Below are positions 1-8,805 of a DNA stretch of 64,000 bases, piece by piece (position 1 is the stretch's first letter; each line of letters begins with the position of its first letter). The notes under the pieces were generated by a model that worked only from the letters and a program-made list of their open reading frames with translations, did no database searches and was not told where the DNA came from. The position numbers and the translations under genes are program-made. The DNA is from Pseudomonas salomonii. Lineage in GTDB: Bacteria; Pseudomonadota; Gammaproteobacteria; Pseudomonadales; Pseudomonadaceae. Where the stretch lies: positions 1-64,000 of the forward strand of contig NZ_FNOX01000018.1 in the NCBI RefSeq assembly GCF_900107155.1. Reading direction: 5' to 3'.

Positions 1-132
1 GTCAGCGCATTTGGTCGGATCAACGGCGGCCAAATGTTCACCGCCTCCAACATCAACGGCAGCGCAGTCAGGGTGGATGACCTCAAAACGTTTTTGGTTC
101 TTGCGCGTCATGACAATTCCTCGCAGGATTGA
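1..132 (+). CDS. C-terminal end of an unidentified protein (truncated by window edge)
   Basis: Frame 1 is open from the first base to a TGA at 130-132 and gives 43 residues ending in ARHDNSSQD. The peptide is polar and I do not recognise it. The stop abuts the ATG of the next small ORF at 133, which would allow translational coupling. Only the tail is visible, so no function can be given. Confidence 0.5.
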   Translation, partial: VSAFGRINGGQMFTASNINGSAVRVDDLKTFLVLARHDNSSQD

Positions 133-387
133 ATGACGCGGGCGGGGTACACGGTGGCGAGCGGATTCACTCTCTTATACGTGGTCACAGCTTGCTGTGC
201 CGACAATGACTCCACGCCGATACCGTGCAGGCCACTCTCCCACTCGGGTGCTGACACACCAGTGCTGGTTACGGCCTTTGCCCCGCCCGCGTTCTTCAAC
301 CTTACGATGAACCAGTTTGATGCGCGACAGCGCTACATCGAAGAGGTGGCGGGTCCTCCCACATTGGATCAACTTAATATTCCATAA
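133..387 (+). CDS. Small hypothetical protein, possible lipoprotein
   Basis: An 84-codon ORF begins at the base after the preceding stop, with AGGA at 125-128 as a close Shine-Dalgarno. Residues about 8-21 are hydrophobic and end in V-T-A-C, which fits a lipobox, with an Arg near the N-terminus, so a small lipoprotein is possible. The rest shows no domain I recognise. Its stop codon overlaps the A+T-rich element proposed to regulate tcyJ. Codon use is weaker than in the neighbouring transporter genes, so it may also be a chance or decaying ORF. Confidence 0.35.
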   Translation: MTRAGYTVASGFTLLYVVTACCADNDSTPIPCRPLSHSGADTPVLVTAFAPPAFFNLTMNQFDARQRYIEEVAGPPTLDQLNIP

Positions 388-400
388 AGAAATATCAAAT
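377..400 (+). promoter_or_regulatory. Candidate sulfur-starvation element upstream of tcyJ
   Basis: ATATTCC followed by ATAAAG lies 160 bp before the tcyJ ATG in an A+T-rich tract (about 370-420). It matches the hexamer found upstream of sfnB, the LysR at 37269 and atsB. Function is inferred only from recurrence. Confidence 0.35.
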
Positions 401-536
401 TAATTTTATATTATTTTCAAGTCTTAAAAACTGGCTTTATAGTCGCGCCGCAGGCGAAGACGCGCACCGCGCTTTAAGGCAGGATACGACTACTGCGTCA
501 CCTGCTTCGCTCAACATAAAAACACAGGGGCTGTTC

Positions 537-1331
537 ATGACTATTTCTGTATTGCGTCGCACGTTGCTGGTTGGCACTTTGGGCTTGGCACTCGGGGCTG
601 GTCTGATGGGCCAAGCCATCGCGGGCGAGCAGCTGGACAACATCAAGAAAGCCGGCGAAATCAAGATCGGCCTGGAAGGCACCTACCCGCCGTTCAGCTT
701 TGTCGATGAAAGCGGCAAGCTCAGCGGCTTTGAAGTCGAGCTGTCCGAAGCGCTGGCCAAAGAGCTGGGCGTCAAGGTCAAGCTGCAGGCCACGCCGTGG
801 GACGGCATCCTCGCCGCCCTGGAATCCAAGCGCCTGGACGCGGTGGTCAACCAGGTGACCATCTCCGAGGAGCGCAAGAAGAAGTATGACTTCTCCAAGC
901 CTTACACCGTGTCTGGTATCCAGGCGCTGGTGCTGAAGAAAAACGTCGACAGCATCAAGACCGCCGACGACCTGGCCGGCAAGAAAGTTGGTGTGGGCCT
1001 GGGCACCAACTACGAACAATGGCTCAAGGACAACCAACCCAAAGCCATCATCAAGACCTATAACGATGACCCGACCAAGTTCCAGGACCTGCGCATCGGC
1101 CGTATCGACGCCATCCTGATCGACCGCCTGGCCGCGCTGGAGTACGCCAAGAAGGCGCCGGACACTGCTGCGGCCGGTGATGCCTTCTCTCGTCAGGAAG
1201 CCGGTATTGCCCTGCGCAAAGGCGAGCCGGAACTGCTCGACGCGGTGAACAAGGCCCTCGACAAGCTGCGCGCCGATGGCACCTTGAAAAAGCTGTCCGA
1301 GAAGTACTTCAACGCTGACGTCACTGAATAA
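537..1331 (+). CDS. tcyJ: Cystine-type ABC transporter substrate-binding protein (TcyJ/FliY-like)
   Basis: A 264-residue periplasmic solute-binding protein of the polar amino-acid family 3 (FliY/TcyJ group), expected to bind L-cystine or related disulfides and deliver them to TcyL/TcyN. Residues 1-29 form a signal peptide with an RR pair and a hydrophobic core. The mature start contains IKIGLEGTYPPFSFVDE, the typical first ligand-binding strand, followed by GFEVEL and the hinge motif GLGTNYEQW. AGGGG precedes the ATG at about 7 bp. The stop overlaps the tcyL start by one base, so tcyJLN is one operon. The neighbouring organosulfur oxygenases support a role in sulfur acquisition; other amino acids cannot be excluded. 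Confidence 0.85.
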   Translation: MTISVLRRTLLVGTLGLALGAGLMGQAIAGEQLDNIKKAGEIKIGLEGTYPPFSFVDESGKLSGFEVELSEALAKELGVKVKLQATPWDGILAALESKRLDAVVNQVTISEERKKKYDFSKPYTVSGIQALVLKKNVDSIKTADDLAGKKVGVGLGTNYEQWLKDNQPKAIIKTYNDDPTKFQDLRIGRIDAILIDRLAALEYAKKAPDTAAAGDAFSRQEAGIALRKGEPELLDAVNKALDKLRADGTLKKLSEKYFNADVTE

Positions 1332-1996
1332 TGGAAGCAGGTTTCCAACTCGCGCTGGACTCCGTGCCCTTTCTGCTCAAGGGCGCGTACTACACGGTGA
1401 TTCTTAGCCTCGGCGGGATGTTTTTCGGCTTGCTGCTGGGCTTCGGCCTGGCCTTGATGCGTTTGTCGCGCTTCAAGCTTCTCAGCTGGACCGCCCGAGT
1501 CTACGTGTCGTTCTTTCGCGGCACGCCCTTGCTGGTACAGCTGTTTTTGATCTACTACGGCTTGCCGCAAGTGGGCATCGAGCTGGATCCGATTCCGGCG
1601 GCCATGATCGGCTTTTCGCTGAACATGGCCGCTTACGCCTGTGAAATCCTGCGCGCCGCGATCAGCTCCATCGAGCGCGGCCAATGGGAAGCTGCCGCCA
1701 GCATCGGCATGACACGCGCGCAGACCCTGCGCCGGGCCATCCTGCCGCAGGCCATGCGCACGGCCCTGCCGCCGCTGGGCAACAGCTTTATTTCGCTGGT
1801 CAAGGACACGGCGCTGGCCGCCACCATTCAGGTGCCGGAGTTGTTCCGTCAGGCACAGCTGGTGTCGGCGCGCACCTTCGAAATCTTCACCATGTACCTG
1901 TCCGCCGCCCTGATCTACTGGATCCTGGCAAGCATCCTGGCGCACTTTCAAAATCGCCTGGAAGACCGGGTCAACCGGCATGACCTGGAGTCCTGA
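1331..1996 (+). CDS. tcyL: Cystine-type ABC transporter permease (TcyL-like)
   Basis: A 221-residue inner-membrane permease of the HisM/TcyL type. Several hydrophobic segments are visible (about residues 17-40, 55-80, 85-105, 185-210). The cytoplasmic EAA loop reads [23 protein letters not shown] at residues about 118-140 and docks on the ATPase. [19 protein letters not shown] is the characteristic family segment. The start overlaps the tcyJ stop (TAATG) and the tcyN ATG follows two bases after the stop, so the three genes are translationally linked. Substrate assignment follows the neighbours. Confidence 0.85.
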   Translation: MEAGFQLALDSVPFLLKGAYYTVILSLGGMFFGLLLGFGLALMRLSRFKLLSWTARVYVSFFRGTPLLVQLFLIYYGLPQVGIELDPIPAAMIGFSLNMAAYACEILRAAISSIERGQWEAAASIGMTRAQTLRRAILPQAMRTALPPLGNSFISLVKDTALAATIQVPELFRQAQLVSARTFEIFTMYLSAALIYWILASILAHFQNRLEDRVNRHDLES

Positions 1997-1998
1997 GC

Positions 1999-2745
1999 AT
2001 GATCGTGGTTGAAAAACTGACCAAACAATTCAACGCTCAGGTGGTACTCAACGGCATCGACCTGGAGGTCAAGGAAGGCGAAGTGGTCGCCATCATTGGC
2101 CCCAGCGGCTCCGGCAAGACCACCTTCCTGCGCTGCCTGAACCTCCTCGAAGAACCCACCAGCGGCCGTATCAAGGTTGGTGATATCGAGATCGACAGCA
2201 GCAAACCGCTCAACCAGCAACAAGGCCTGGTGCGGCGCTTGCGCCAGCATGTGGGTTTTGTGTTCCAGAACTTCAACCTGTTCCCGCACCGCACCGCGCT
2301 TGAAAACGTCATCGAAGGCCCGATCGTGGTCAAGAAGATGCCGCGCGAGGCGGCGACCGCACTCGGTCGCAAGCTCTTGGCCAGGGTCGGCCTGGCAGGC
2401 AAGGAAGACGCGTACCCACGGCGGCTGTCCGGCGGCCAGCAACAGCGCGTGGCGATTGCGCGTGCCTTGGCCATGGAGCCGGAGGTGATTCTGTTTGACG
2501 AACCCACCTCGGCGCTCGACCCGGAGCTGGTCGGCGAAGTGCTGGCGACCATCCGCAGCCTGGCCGAAGAAAACCGCACCATGGTTATCGTCACCCACGA
2601 AATGAGCTTTGCCCGCGATGTGGCCAACCGGGTGATCTTCTTCGACAAAGGCGTGATCGTCGAGCAAGGCGAAGCCAAGGCGCTGTTTGCCAACCCCAAG
2701 GAAGAGCGGACCAAGCAGTTTTTGAGCAAGTTTCTAGCCCACTGA
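1999..2745 (+). CDS. tcyN: Cystine-type ABC transporter ATP-binding protein (TcyN-like)
   Basis: A 248-residue ATPase of the polar amino-acid ABC family (GlnQ/TcyN). Walker A is GPSGSGKT near residue 34, the signature LSGGQQQR near 147 and Walker [13 protein letters not shown] near 167, followed by the H-loop VTHEM. It energises uptake through TcyL. It is the last gene of the operon; a perfect palindrome (2754-2779) follows the stop at once and may end the transcript. Confidence 0.9.
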   Translation: MIVVEKLTKQFNAQVVLNGIDLEVKEGEVVAIIGPSGSGKTTFLRCLNLLEEPTSGRIKVGDIEIDSSKPLNQQQGLVRRLRQHVGFVFQNFNLFPHRTALENVIEGPIVVKKMPREAATALGRKLLARVGLAGKEDAYPRRLSGGQQQRVAIARALAMEPEVILFDEPTSALDPELVGEVLATIRSLAEENRTMVIVTHEMSFARDVANRVIFFDKGVIVEQGEAKALFANPKEERTKQFLSKFLAH

Positions 2746-2753
2746 CAGTTTTT

Positions 2754-2779
2754 GTGGGAGCTGGCTTGCCAGCTCCCAC
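2754..2779. repeat. REP-type palindrome (family 1)
   Basis: GTGGGAGCTGGC and its complement form a near-perfect hairpin 8 bp after the tcyN stop. It is a single unit of the GTGGGAG REP family found repeatedly in this window. Confidence 0.7.
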
Positions 2780-3058
2780 CTAACAGCGTTCCTACACAAA
2801 ATCCTCGTTCCCATCAGTAAAACACCCCGCCAAACCCGCCTTAAAATCCCCCGCCGCGTCAGCCTTTTCTGAATCTGCTCCAACTCGCCGTTTAGCCTTT
2901 TGCCGCCATTGACGCCCGCTGGCCAACCCTCTTATCTAGCGCACAGAGGATTGGATCCTATCCCGGCTACTCACTGAATCGTTCCTTTCGGCACCTTACG
3001 CGCAAACGCGCCACGGGCGCCGGAACGATTGCTGCTGGCTGCATCAAGGAGATTACTT
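2780..3058. other. Intergenic stretch, no gene seen
   Basis: About 280 bp between the REP unit and the next gene. No ORF with a plausible start, no clear hairpin terminator and no sulfur-type ATATTC element were seen. It presumably holds the promoter of the gene at 3059. Confidence 0.5.
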
Positions 3059-3844
3059 ATGACGCGCACCGCACCTCAGGCCACGTTCACCGCCCCAACC
3101 CTGCCCCAGGCAAACCGACACGGCATCAATGCCCTCGCCGCGACCCAATTGCAGGTGGATATCGCGCCTTACCCTGGCATGGACGAGGGCGACCTGATCG
3201 AACTGTTCTGGAACAACTGCTTTGCCGACTCGCGTCGGATTACCGCGTGCAAGGTCGGCACGCTGACCCGCCTGCGTGTACCCGAAAGTTTTATTCAGGA
3301 TGGCACCGCACGGGTTCACTACCAGGTCATGCAAGTCGGCCACGGCCCGGCACGTTCAGACCTCACTCAGGTGCCCGTGAAGACCTGCTATCCGGGTGGC
3401 CACCCCTGCGCACTGCTGGACGATGAAAACCAGAACCTCGCCCCCGTGGGCCTGCCCGAGACCATCCGCCGCTACGGTGTCAACGGCAGCCAGGTGCGGC
3501 GCGGCATCCCGCTGACCATCCAGCCCTACCTGAACATGGCCACGGGCGACGCCATCACCCTGCGCTGGGGCGATGTGCGCCTGGACCTGCCGAGAATCCA
3601 GGCCAAAGGCGTCGGCCTGCCGGTGCAGGTGTGGGTGCCTTCCACAGTGATTATCGAAGCGGGCGACGACAGCCGGCTGGACGTGACCTACTGCATTCTC
3701 GATCGGGTCGGCAATAATTCGCGCTGGGCACCGGTACGCACCTTGAACATCGCTACTTGCGCGCCACAGCCGCCAGCCCGCCCCGTCAGGGCCGCGACGA
3801 CCTATCAACCGCGCCAGCCCGGCTCGCCCTGCGAGCCCGGGTGA
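3059..3844 (+). CDS. Hypothetical protein with two Ig-like repeats
   Basis: The ATG at 3059 is preferred over an in-frame start at 3029 because AAGGAG (3046-3051) precedes it by 7 bp; the product is 261 residues. It consists of two repeats of about 90 residues (roughly 15-110 and 135-235). Each has a GD-x-I-x-L-x-W strand, a V-P-x-x-x-I turn and a V-x-Y-x-V/I segment ending in S-R-x-x-x-x-V. The same repeat recurs in the 1274-residue protein at 10697, so the two belong to one family. There is no signal peptide and no catalytic motif. The last 30 residues are rich in Pro, Ala and Arg. It sits inside a sulfur gene cluster but nothing in it suggests sulfur metabolism. Function unknown; a binding or surface role is only a guess from the fold. 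Confidence 0.75.
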   Translation: MTRTAPQATFTAPTLPQANRHGINALAATQLQVDIAPYPGMDEGDLIELFWNNCFADSRRITACKVGTLTRLRVPESFIQDGTARVHYQVMQVGHGPARSDLTQVPVKTCYPGGHPCALLDDENQNLAPVGLPETIRRYGVNGSQVRRGIPLTIQPYLNMATGDAITLRWGDVRLDLPRIQAKGVGLPVQVWVPSTVIIEAGDDSRLDVTYCILDRVGNNSRWAPVRTLNIATCAPQPPARPVRAATTYQPRQPGSPCEPG

Positions 3845-3858
3845 CAGCCCTTCTATGC

Positions 3859-3883
3859 ATATTCCAATAAGTTAGTTTATTTA
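3859..3883 (+). promoter_or_regulatory. Candidate sulfur-starvation element upstream of sfnB-like gene
   Basis: ATATTC, 5 bp, then AGTTAGTTTATTTA. It aligns over most of its length with the element at 37149 (one-base gap). It lies 111 bp before the leader ORF start and 173 bp before the first SfnB-family gene. Inferred from recurrence. Confidence 0.45.
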
Positions 3884-3969
3884 AAAATTTAACACGCTTA
3901 GGGTATATGCACCGGACCACCGGACATCTCTGATTTTTCTGTTTTTATTTCATTGAATGCGAGGTCGGT

Positions 3970-4032
3970 ATGGTCAGAATTACCCCGGTGCATAACGCCA
4001 GGGCATTACGTGCAGCCAAGGAGCGGCGCTGA
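3970..4032 (+). CDS. Putative 20-residue leader peptide coupled to the SfnB-family gene
   Basis: A 20-codon ORF (MVRITPV..., ending KERR) starts at 3970 with GAGG at 3961-3964 upstream. It ends TGA at 4030-4032, overlapping the ATG of the next gene (TGATG). The Shine-Dalgarno AAGGAG of the downstream gene (4018-4023) lies inside its coding sequence, so ribosomes on the leader would affect initiation of the SfnB-family gene. The sequence has no run of Cys or Met codons, so classical attenuation is not evident. It could be a chance ORF. Confidence 0.4.
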   Translation: MVRITPVHNARALRAAKERR

Positions 4033-5273
4033 TGTCTAACTTGGCTCTAACACCCCCCCAGAGTGATCTGGACGTAGCCCCACTGCTGTTGCCGGCCACG
4101 GTGCTGCGCAACGACGCCCAAACGTTAAGCGCGGCCCACGAGCTGGCTCAGGCCGCGCGCCTGCAAGCGGCCAAACGCGACCAGCAGCGCAAGCTGCCCT
4201 GGGCGCAGCTTGAACAGTTCACCCGCAGCGGGCTGGGCAGTATTTCCATTCCCCGTGAATACGGCGGCCCCCAGGTGTCATTCGTGACCCTGGCCGAAGT
4301 GTTCGCGATCATCAGCGCAGCAGACCCGGCCCTCGGACAAATCCCGCAGAACCATTTCGGCATTCTGCACTTGCTGCAAAGCACCGCCACCGAGCGCCAG
4401 AAAAAGCAGCTGTTCCAGAGCGTGCTCGACGGTTGGCGCATCGGCAATGGCGGCCCGGAACGCGGCACCAAAAACACCCTGGAACTCAAGGCGCGCCTCA
4501 CTGCCAAGGGTGACGGCCATGTGATCAGCGGCCAGAAGTTCTACTCCACCGGCGCCTTGTTCGCCCATTGGGTCGCGGTAAAAGCACTGAACGATGACGG
4601 CAAGCAAGTCATGGCATTTGTGCGCCGTGGCACGCCAGGGCTGCGCATCGTTGACGATTGGTCGGGCTTTGGCCAACGCACCACCGCCAGCGGCACGGTA
4701 TTGCTCGATCAGGTGCCGGTGGACGCAGAGTTGATCGTCGACAACTGGCGCCTCGGCGAACGCCCGAATATCCAGGGCGCCGTCTCGCAACTGATCCAGG
4801 CCGCCATCGATGCCGGCATCGCCCGTGGGGCGCTGGATGACACCATCGCCTTCGTGCGCGAACGTTCGCGCCCGTGGATCGACGCCAAGGTCGAACGCGC
4901 CAGCGATGACCTGTACGTGATCGCCGATATCGGCAAACTGAAAATCGAACTGCACGCCGCCGAGGCCCTGCTGCGCAAGGCCGGCAAGCTGCTGGACGAA
5001 GTCAGCGCCGCACCGATCACCGCGCACTCGGCCGCCCGCGCCTCGATCGCCGTGGCCGAGGCCAAGGTGCTGACCACCGAAGTGTCGTTGCTGGTCAGCG
5101 AAAAACTCTTCGAACTGGCCGGCAGCCGCGCCACCCTCGCCGAATTCAACCTCGACCGCCACTGGCGCAACGCCCGCGTGCACACCCTGCACGACCCGGT
5201 GCGCTGGAAGTATCACGCCATCGGCGCGTATCGACTGAACGGCACTTTGCCTGCTCGACATTCCTGGATCTGA
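4032..5273 (+). CDS. SfnB-family sulfur acquisition oxidoreductase (first copy)
   Basis: A 413-residue flavoprotein of the acyl-CoA dehydrogenase superfamily, SfnB/DszC branch. Members use reduced flavin and oxygen on organosulfur compounds, or serve sulfone/sulfonate use. The N-terminal helical domain covers about residues 30-125 (IPREYGGPQVSFVTLAEV). The central beta domain contains GQKFYSTGALFAHW and DDWSGFGQRTTASG. The C-terminal helical domain ends with DRHWRNARVHTLHDPVRW, the family hallmark. AAGGAG precedes the ATG by 8 bp. It is followed at 24 bp by a close paralogue and then by an NtaA/DszA-type monooxygenase, so the three are probably one operon. The exact substrate is not readable from sequence. 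Confidence 0.85.
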   Translation: MSNLALTPPQSDLDVAPLLLPATVLRNDAQTLSAAHELAQAARLQAAKRDQQRKLPWAQLEQFTRSGLGSISIPREYGGPQVSFVTLAEVFAIISAADPALGQIPQNHFGILHLLQSTATERQKKQLFQSVLDGWRIGNGGPERGTKNTLELKARLTAKGDGHVISGQKFYSTGALFAHWVAVKALNDDGKQVMAFVRRGTPGLRIVDDWSGFGQRTTASGTVLLDQVPVDAELIVDNWRLGERPNIQGAVSQLIQAAIDAGIARGALDDTIAFVRERSRPWIDAKVERASDDLYVIADIGKLKIELHAAEALLRKAGKLLDEVSAAPITAHSAARASIAVAEAKVLTTEVSLLVSEKLFELAGSRATLAEFNLDRHWRNARVHTLHDPVRWKYHAIGAYRLNGTLPARHSWI

Positions 5274-5297
5274 CCGACCAGACATCTGGAGAAACCC

Positions 5298-6491
5298 ATG
5301 ACTTTTTCCCCTAACGTCGCGGTTATCACCAGCGACGAACAAGCCCTTGTTGTCGCCAGCGACCTGGCCGAAGACTTTGCCCGTGACAGCGCCCAGCGTG
5401 ACCGCGAACGCCGTTTGCCGCTGCCCGAACTGGACGTGTTTTCGCGCTCCGGCCTGTGGGGCATCAGCGTACCCAAGGAATATGGCGGCGCCGGTGTGTC
5501 CAACGTCACTCTGGCCAAGGTCATCGCCCTGATCGCTCAGGCCGACGCCTCACTGGGCCAGATCCCGCAAAACCATTTTTATGCGCTGGAAGTGCTGCGT
5601 GTGAATGGCAGCCCGGCCCAGCAAAAACGCCTGTACGCCGAAGTACTCGCCGGGCAACGTTTCGGCAACGCCTTGGCGGAACTGGGCACCAAAACCGCCC
5701 ACGACCGCGTCACCTCCATCAGCCGCGACGGCGATGGTTTTCGCATCAGCGGCCGCAAGTTCTACTCCACCGGCGCGATCTACGCCCAGCGCATCCCTAC
5801 TTCGGTGGTGGATGAACACGGCGTGCAGCAACTGGCGTTTGTGCCCCGCGACAGCGAGGGCTTGAGCGTGATCGACGACTGGAGTGGTTTCGGCCAGCGC
5901 ACCACTGGCAGCGGCTCGGTGGTGTTCGACAACGTGTGGGTGGCCGCCCAGGACGTGATCCCGTTCCAGAGCGCCTTCGAGCGCCCGACCACCGTCGGCC
6001 CGCTGGCGCAGATTCTTCACGCCGCCATCGACACCGGCATCGCCCGCGCCGCCTTTGAAGACGCGCTGCACTTTGTACGCACCAAGACCCGCCCATGGAT
6101 CGACGCCGGCAACGACAAGGCCAGCGAAGACCCACTGACGCTCAAGAGCTTCGGCCACTTGAGCATCCGCCTGCACGCCGCCGAAGCCTTGCTGGAGCGC
6201 GCAGGTGAATACCTCGACCGCGCCCAGGCCGACAGCAATGCCCAGACCGTCGCAGCAGCCTCCATTGCTGTCGCTGAAGTGCGCGCATTGAGCACGGAAA
6301 TCTCCCTGGCCGCCGGCAGCACCTTGTTCGAGTTGGCCGGCAGCCAGGCCACTCTGGCCGAGCATGGCCTCGACCGTCACTGGCGCAACGCCCGGGTGCA
6401 CACCCTGCACGACCCGGTGCGCTGGAAGTACCACGCGGTGGGCAATTACTACCTCAATGATGAAAACCCGCCACTGCGGGGGACCCTCTGA
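5298..6491 (+). CDS. SfnB-family sulfur acquisition oxidoreductase (second copy)
   Basis: A 397-residue paralogue of the preceding protein with the same acyl-CoA dehydrogenase fold. Shared blocks include GQIPQNHF, RKFYSTGAIYA, DDWSGFGQRTTGSG and the terminal DRHWRNARVHTLHDPVRWKYHA. It lacks the extra N-terminal 15-20 residues of the first copy. GGAG lies upstream of the ATG. The stop is directly followed by the ATG of the monooxygenase at 6492. Tandem retention of two diverged copies suggests two substrates or a heteromer rather than redundancy; this is inference. Confidence 0.85.
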   Translation: MTFSPNVAVITSDEQALVVASDLAEDFARDSAQRDRERRLPLPELDVFSRSGLWGISVPKEYGGAGVSNVTLAKVIALIAQADASLGQIPQNHFYALEVLRVNGSPAQQKRLYAEVLAGQRFGNALAELGTKTAHDRVTSISRDGDGFRISGRKFYSTGAIYAQRIPTSVVDEHGVQQLAFVPRDSEGLSVIDDWSGFGQRTTGSGSVVFDNVWVAAQDVIPFQSAFERPTTVGPLAQILHAAIDTGIARAAFEDALHFVRTKTRPWIDAGNDKASEDPLTLKSFGHLSIRLHAAEALLERAGEYLDRAQADSNAQTVAAASIAVAEVRALSTEISLAAGSTLFELAGSQATLAEHGLDRHWRNARVHTLHDPVRWKYHAVGNYYLNDENPPLRGTL

Positions 6492-7844
6492 ATGGCCAAG
6501 AAAAAAATCCTGCTCAATGCCTTCAACATGAACTGCATCGGGCATATCAACCACGGCCTGTGGACCCACCCACGGGACACCTCGACGCAATACAAAACCG
6601 TCGAATACTGGACCGATCTGGCGCAAACCCTGGAGCGCGGGCTGTTCGACGGCTTGTTCATCGCGGATATCGTCGGCGTCTACGACGTGTACCAGAACGC
6701 TATCGACGTGCCGCTCAAAGAGTCGATCCAACTGCCGGTCAATGACCCGTTGCTGCTGGTATCGGCCATGGCCGCCGTGACCAAAAACCTCGGTTTCGGC
6801 CTCACCGCCAACCTCACCTACGAGCCGCCGTACCTGTTCGCCCGGCGCATGTCCACGCTCGATCACCTGAGCCGTGGTCGGGTCGGCTGGAACATCGTCA
6901 CCGGCTACCTCGACAGCGCGGCCAAGGCCATGGGCCTGACCGAGCAGGTCGAGCATGACCGGCGCTATGACCAGGCCGATGAGTACCTGCAGGTGCTGTA
7001 CAAACTCTGGGAAGGCAGCTGGGAGGACGACGCGGTGCTCAATGACCCCAGGCAACGGGTCTACGCGCAGCCGGGCAAGGTGCACAAGGTCGAGCATCAC
7101 GGCGAGTTCTATCAGGTCGAGGGTTATCACCTGTGCGAACCCTCGCCACAGCGCACGCCAGTATTGTTCCAGGCCGGCAGTTCGGACCGTGGCCTGCTGT
7201 TTGCCGGGCGCCATGCCGAGTGCGTGTTTATCAGCGGCCAGAACAAGGCCGCGACCAAAGCCCAGGTGGACAAGGTGCGCGCCAGTGCCGTCGAGGCCGG
7301 GCGCAACCCGGAGGACATCAAGGTATTCATGGGGCTTAACGTGATCGTTGGCGCCACTGAAGCGCTGGCCTGGGCCAAGCACGCCGAGTACTTGAGCTAC
7401 GCCAGCCCGGAGGCCGGCGTGGCGCATTTTTCGGCGTCCACGGCGATTGATTTTTCTCAATACGGGATCGACGAACCGATCCAGTACGTGAAAAGCAACG
7501 CGATTCAGTCGGCCACCAAGAACCTGCAGAACAACGACTGGACCCGGCGCAAATTGCTCGAACAGCACGCCTTGGGTGGGCGCTATATCACCTTGGTCGG
7601 CTCGCCCGAGCAGGTGGCTGATGAGCTGGAATCCTGGATCAGCGAGACGGGCCTGGATGGCTTCAATTTGACGCGGATTGTGACGCCGGAAAGCTATGTC
7701 GACTTTATCGATTTGGTGGTGCCGCAGTTGCAGAAACGTGGGTCGTACAAGACGGCTTATGAGCAGGGAACACTGCGCGAAAAGGTCTTCCACGCCGGCG
7801 CTCGCCTGCCCGAACAACACACCGGATCAACCTACCGACACTGA
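6492..7844 (+). CDS. NtaA/SnaA/DszA-family FMN-dependent monooxygenase
   Basis: A 450-residue TIM-barrel monooxygenase of the bacterial luciferase superfamily, NtaA/DszA (DmoA-like) branch. These use FMNH2 from a separate reductase to oxidise and cleave substrates such as nitrilotriacetate or sulfones and sulfides. Family markers: N-terminal LNAFNMNCIGHINHGLW, DLAQTLERGLFDGLFIAD near residue 40, LTYEPPYLFARRMSTLDHLSRGRVGWNIVTG at about 108-138 (flavin/phosphate region), and LFQAGSSDRGLLFAGRHAE near 225. No flavin reductase lies in the window, so FMNH2 must come from elsewhere. It starts at the first base after the preceding stop. Substrate is inferred to be an organosulfur compound. Confidence 0.85.
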   Translation: MAKKKILLNAFNMNCIGHINHGLWTHPRDTSTQYKTVEYWTDLAQTLERGLFDGLFIADIVGVYDVYQNAIDVPLKESIQLPVNDPLLLVSAMAAVTKNLGFGLTANLTYEPPYLFARRMSTLDHLSRGRVGWNIVTGYLDSAAKAMGLTEQVEHDRRYDQADEYLQVLYKLWEGSWEDDAVLNDPRQRVYAQPGKVHKVEHHGEFYQVEGYHLCEPSPQRTPVLFQAGSSDRGLLFAGRHAECVFISGQNKAATKAQVDKVRASAVEAGRNPEDIKVFMGLNVIVGATEALAWAKHAEYLSYASPEAGVAHFSASTAIDFSQYGIDEPIQYVKSNAIQSATKNLQNNDWTRRKLLEQHALGGRYITLVGSPEQVADELESWISETGLDGFNLTRIVTPESYVDFIDLVVPQLQKRGSYKTAYEQGTLREKVFHAGARLPEQHTGSTYRH

Positions 7845-7852
7845 ACCAAAAC

Positions 7853-7942
7853 TGTGGGAGCGGGCTTGCTCGCGAAAGCGGTGTGTCAGCAAATGTATCT
7901 GGTGACTGATTCACCGCATTCGCGAGCAAGCCCGCTCCCACA
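7853..7942. repeat. REP doublet (family 1), inverted pair
   Basis: TGTGGGAGCGGGCTTGCTCG and its inverted copy flank a 42-base spacer. Can form one long hairpin between the monooxygenase gene and metQ. A REPIN-like arrangement typical of P. fluorescens genomes. Confidence 0.85.
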
Positions 7943-7989
7943 TTAGATCCTCATCGTTTGCTCGAATCTCTTATGACTGGAAATCGATT

Positions 7990-8805
7990 ATGAAAAAAAC
8001 ACGGCTCTCCCACCCAGTCAAAGCACTGGCCCTGGCCTTCGGCTTGTTCAGCTCGGCCGTATTTGCCGCCGACGCACCGCTGAAAATCGGCACCACCGCC
8101 GCCTTCGCGATTCCCCTTGAAGCCGCCGTCGCTGAAGCCGGCAAGCAGGGCCTGAAAGTCGAGCTGGTGGAGTTCACCGACTGGATCGCGCCCAATGTCA
8201 GCCTGGCCGCCGGCGATATCGACGTGAACTACTTCCAGCACATTCCGTTCCTGGAAAACGCCAAGGCCGCCGCCGGTTTTGACCTGGTGCCATACGCGCC
8301 GGGCATCATCAATAACGTCGGGCTGTATTCCAAGAAGTACAAAACCATCAACGACCTGCCCCAAGGCGCCAGCGTGGCGATTGCCAACGACCCGATCAAC
8401 AGCGGTCGCGGCCTGCAACTACTGGCCAAGGCCGGGCTGATCACCCTCAAGCCGGGCGTGGGCTACAAGGCCACCGAAGAAGACATCATCGCCAACCCGA
8501 AAAAGCTCAAGATCCTGCAAGTCGAGGCCGTGCAGCTGGTGCGCGCCTATGACGACGCCGATCTGGTGCAGGGTTACCCGGCCTATATCCGCCTGTCCAA
8601 GACCTTCGATGCCGAGTCGGCGCTGCTGTTCGACGGCCTCGATCACCCGGAATACGTGATTCAGTTTGTGATCCAGCCCAAGAGCAAAACCGACCCGCGC
8701 GTGATCAAGTTCGTCGACATTTACCAGCACTCGCCAGTGGTACGTGCGGCGCTGGATAAATCCCTCGGCAAGCTCTATCAGGTCGGCTGGGAAGATAAAA
8801 AATGA
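7990..8805 (+). CDS. metQ: MetQ/NlpA-family ABC transporter substrate-binding protein
   Basis: A 271-residue periplasmic binding protein of the NlpA/MetQ family, with a signal peptide (about residues 1-26, ending VFAAD) and no lipobox. Conserved blocks include [29 protein letters not shown] and the second-domain segment [21 protein letters not shown]. It should capture D/L-methionine or a related sulfur compound for MetN/MetI. The stop overlaps the metN start (ATGA). Because it follows a desulfonation-type gene set, a non-methionine organosulfur ligand is a real alternative. Confidence 0.85.
   Translation: MKKTRLSHPVKALALAFGLFSSAVFAADAPLKIGTTAAFAIPLEAAVAEAGKQGLKVELVEFTDWIAPNVSLAAGDIDVNYFQHIPFLENAKAAAGFDLVPYAPGIINNVGLYSKKYKTINDLPQGASVAIANDPINSGRGLQLLAKAGLITLKPGVGYKATEEDIIANPKKLKILQVEAVQLVRAYDDADLVQGYPAYIRLSKTFDAESALLFDGLDHPEYVIQFVIQPKSKTDPRVIKFVDIYQHSPVVRAALDKSLGKLYQVGWEDKK

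Noticed and set aside
5550-7820. 756-codon open frame on the minus strand
   Set aside because: It is antisense to the second SfnB-family gene and the monooxygenase, whose protein families are certain. Its composition is typical of a high-GC shadow frame.
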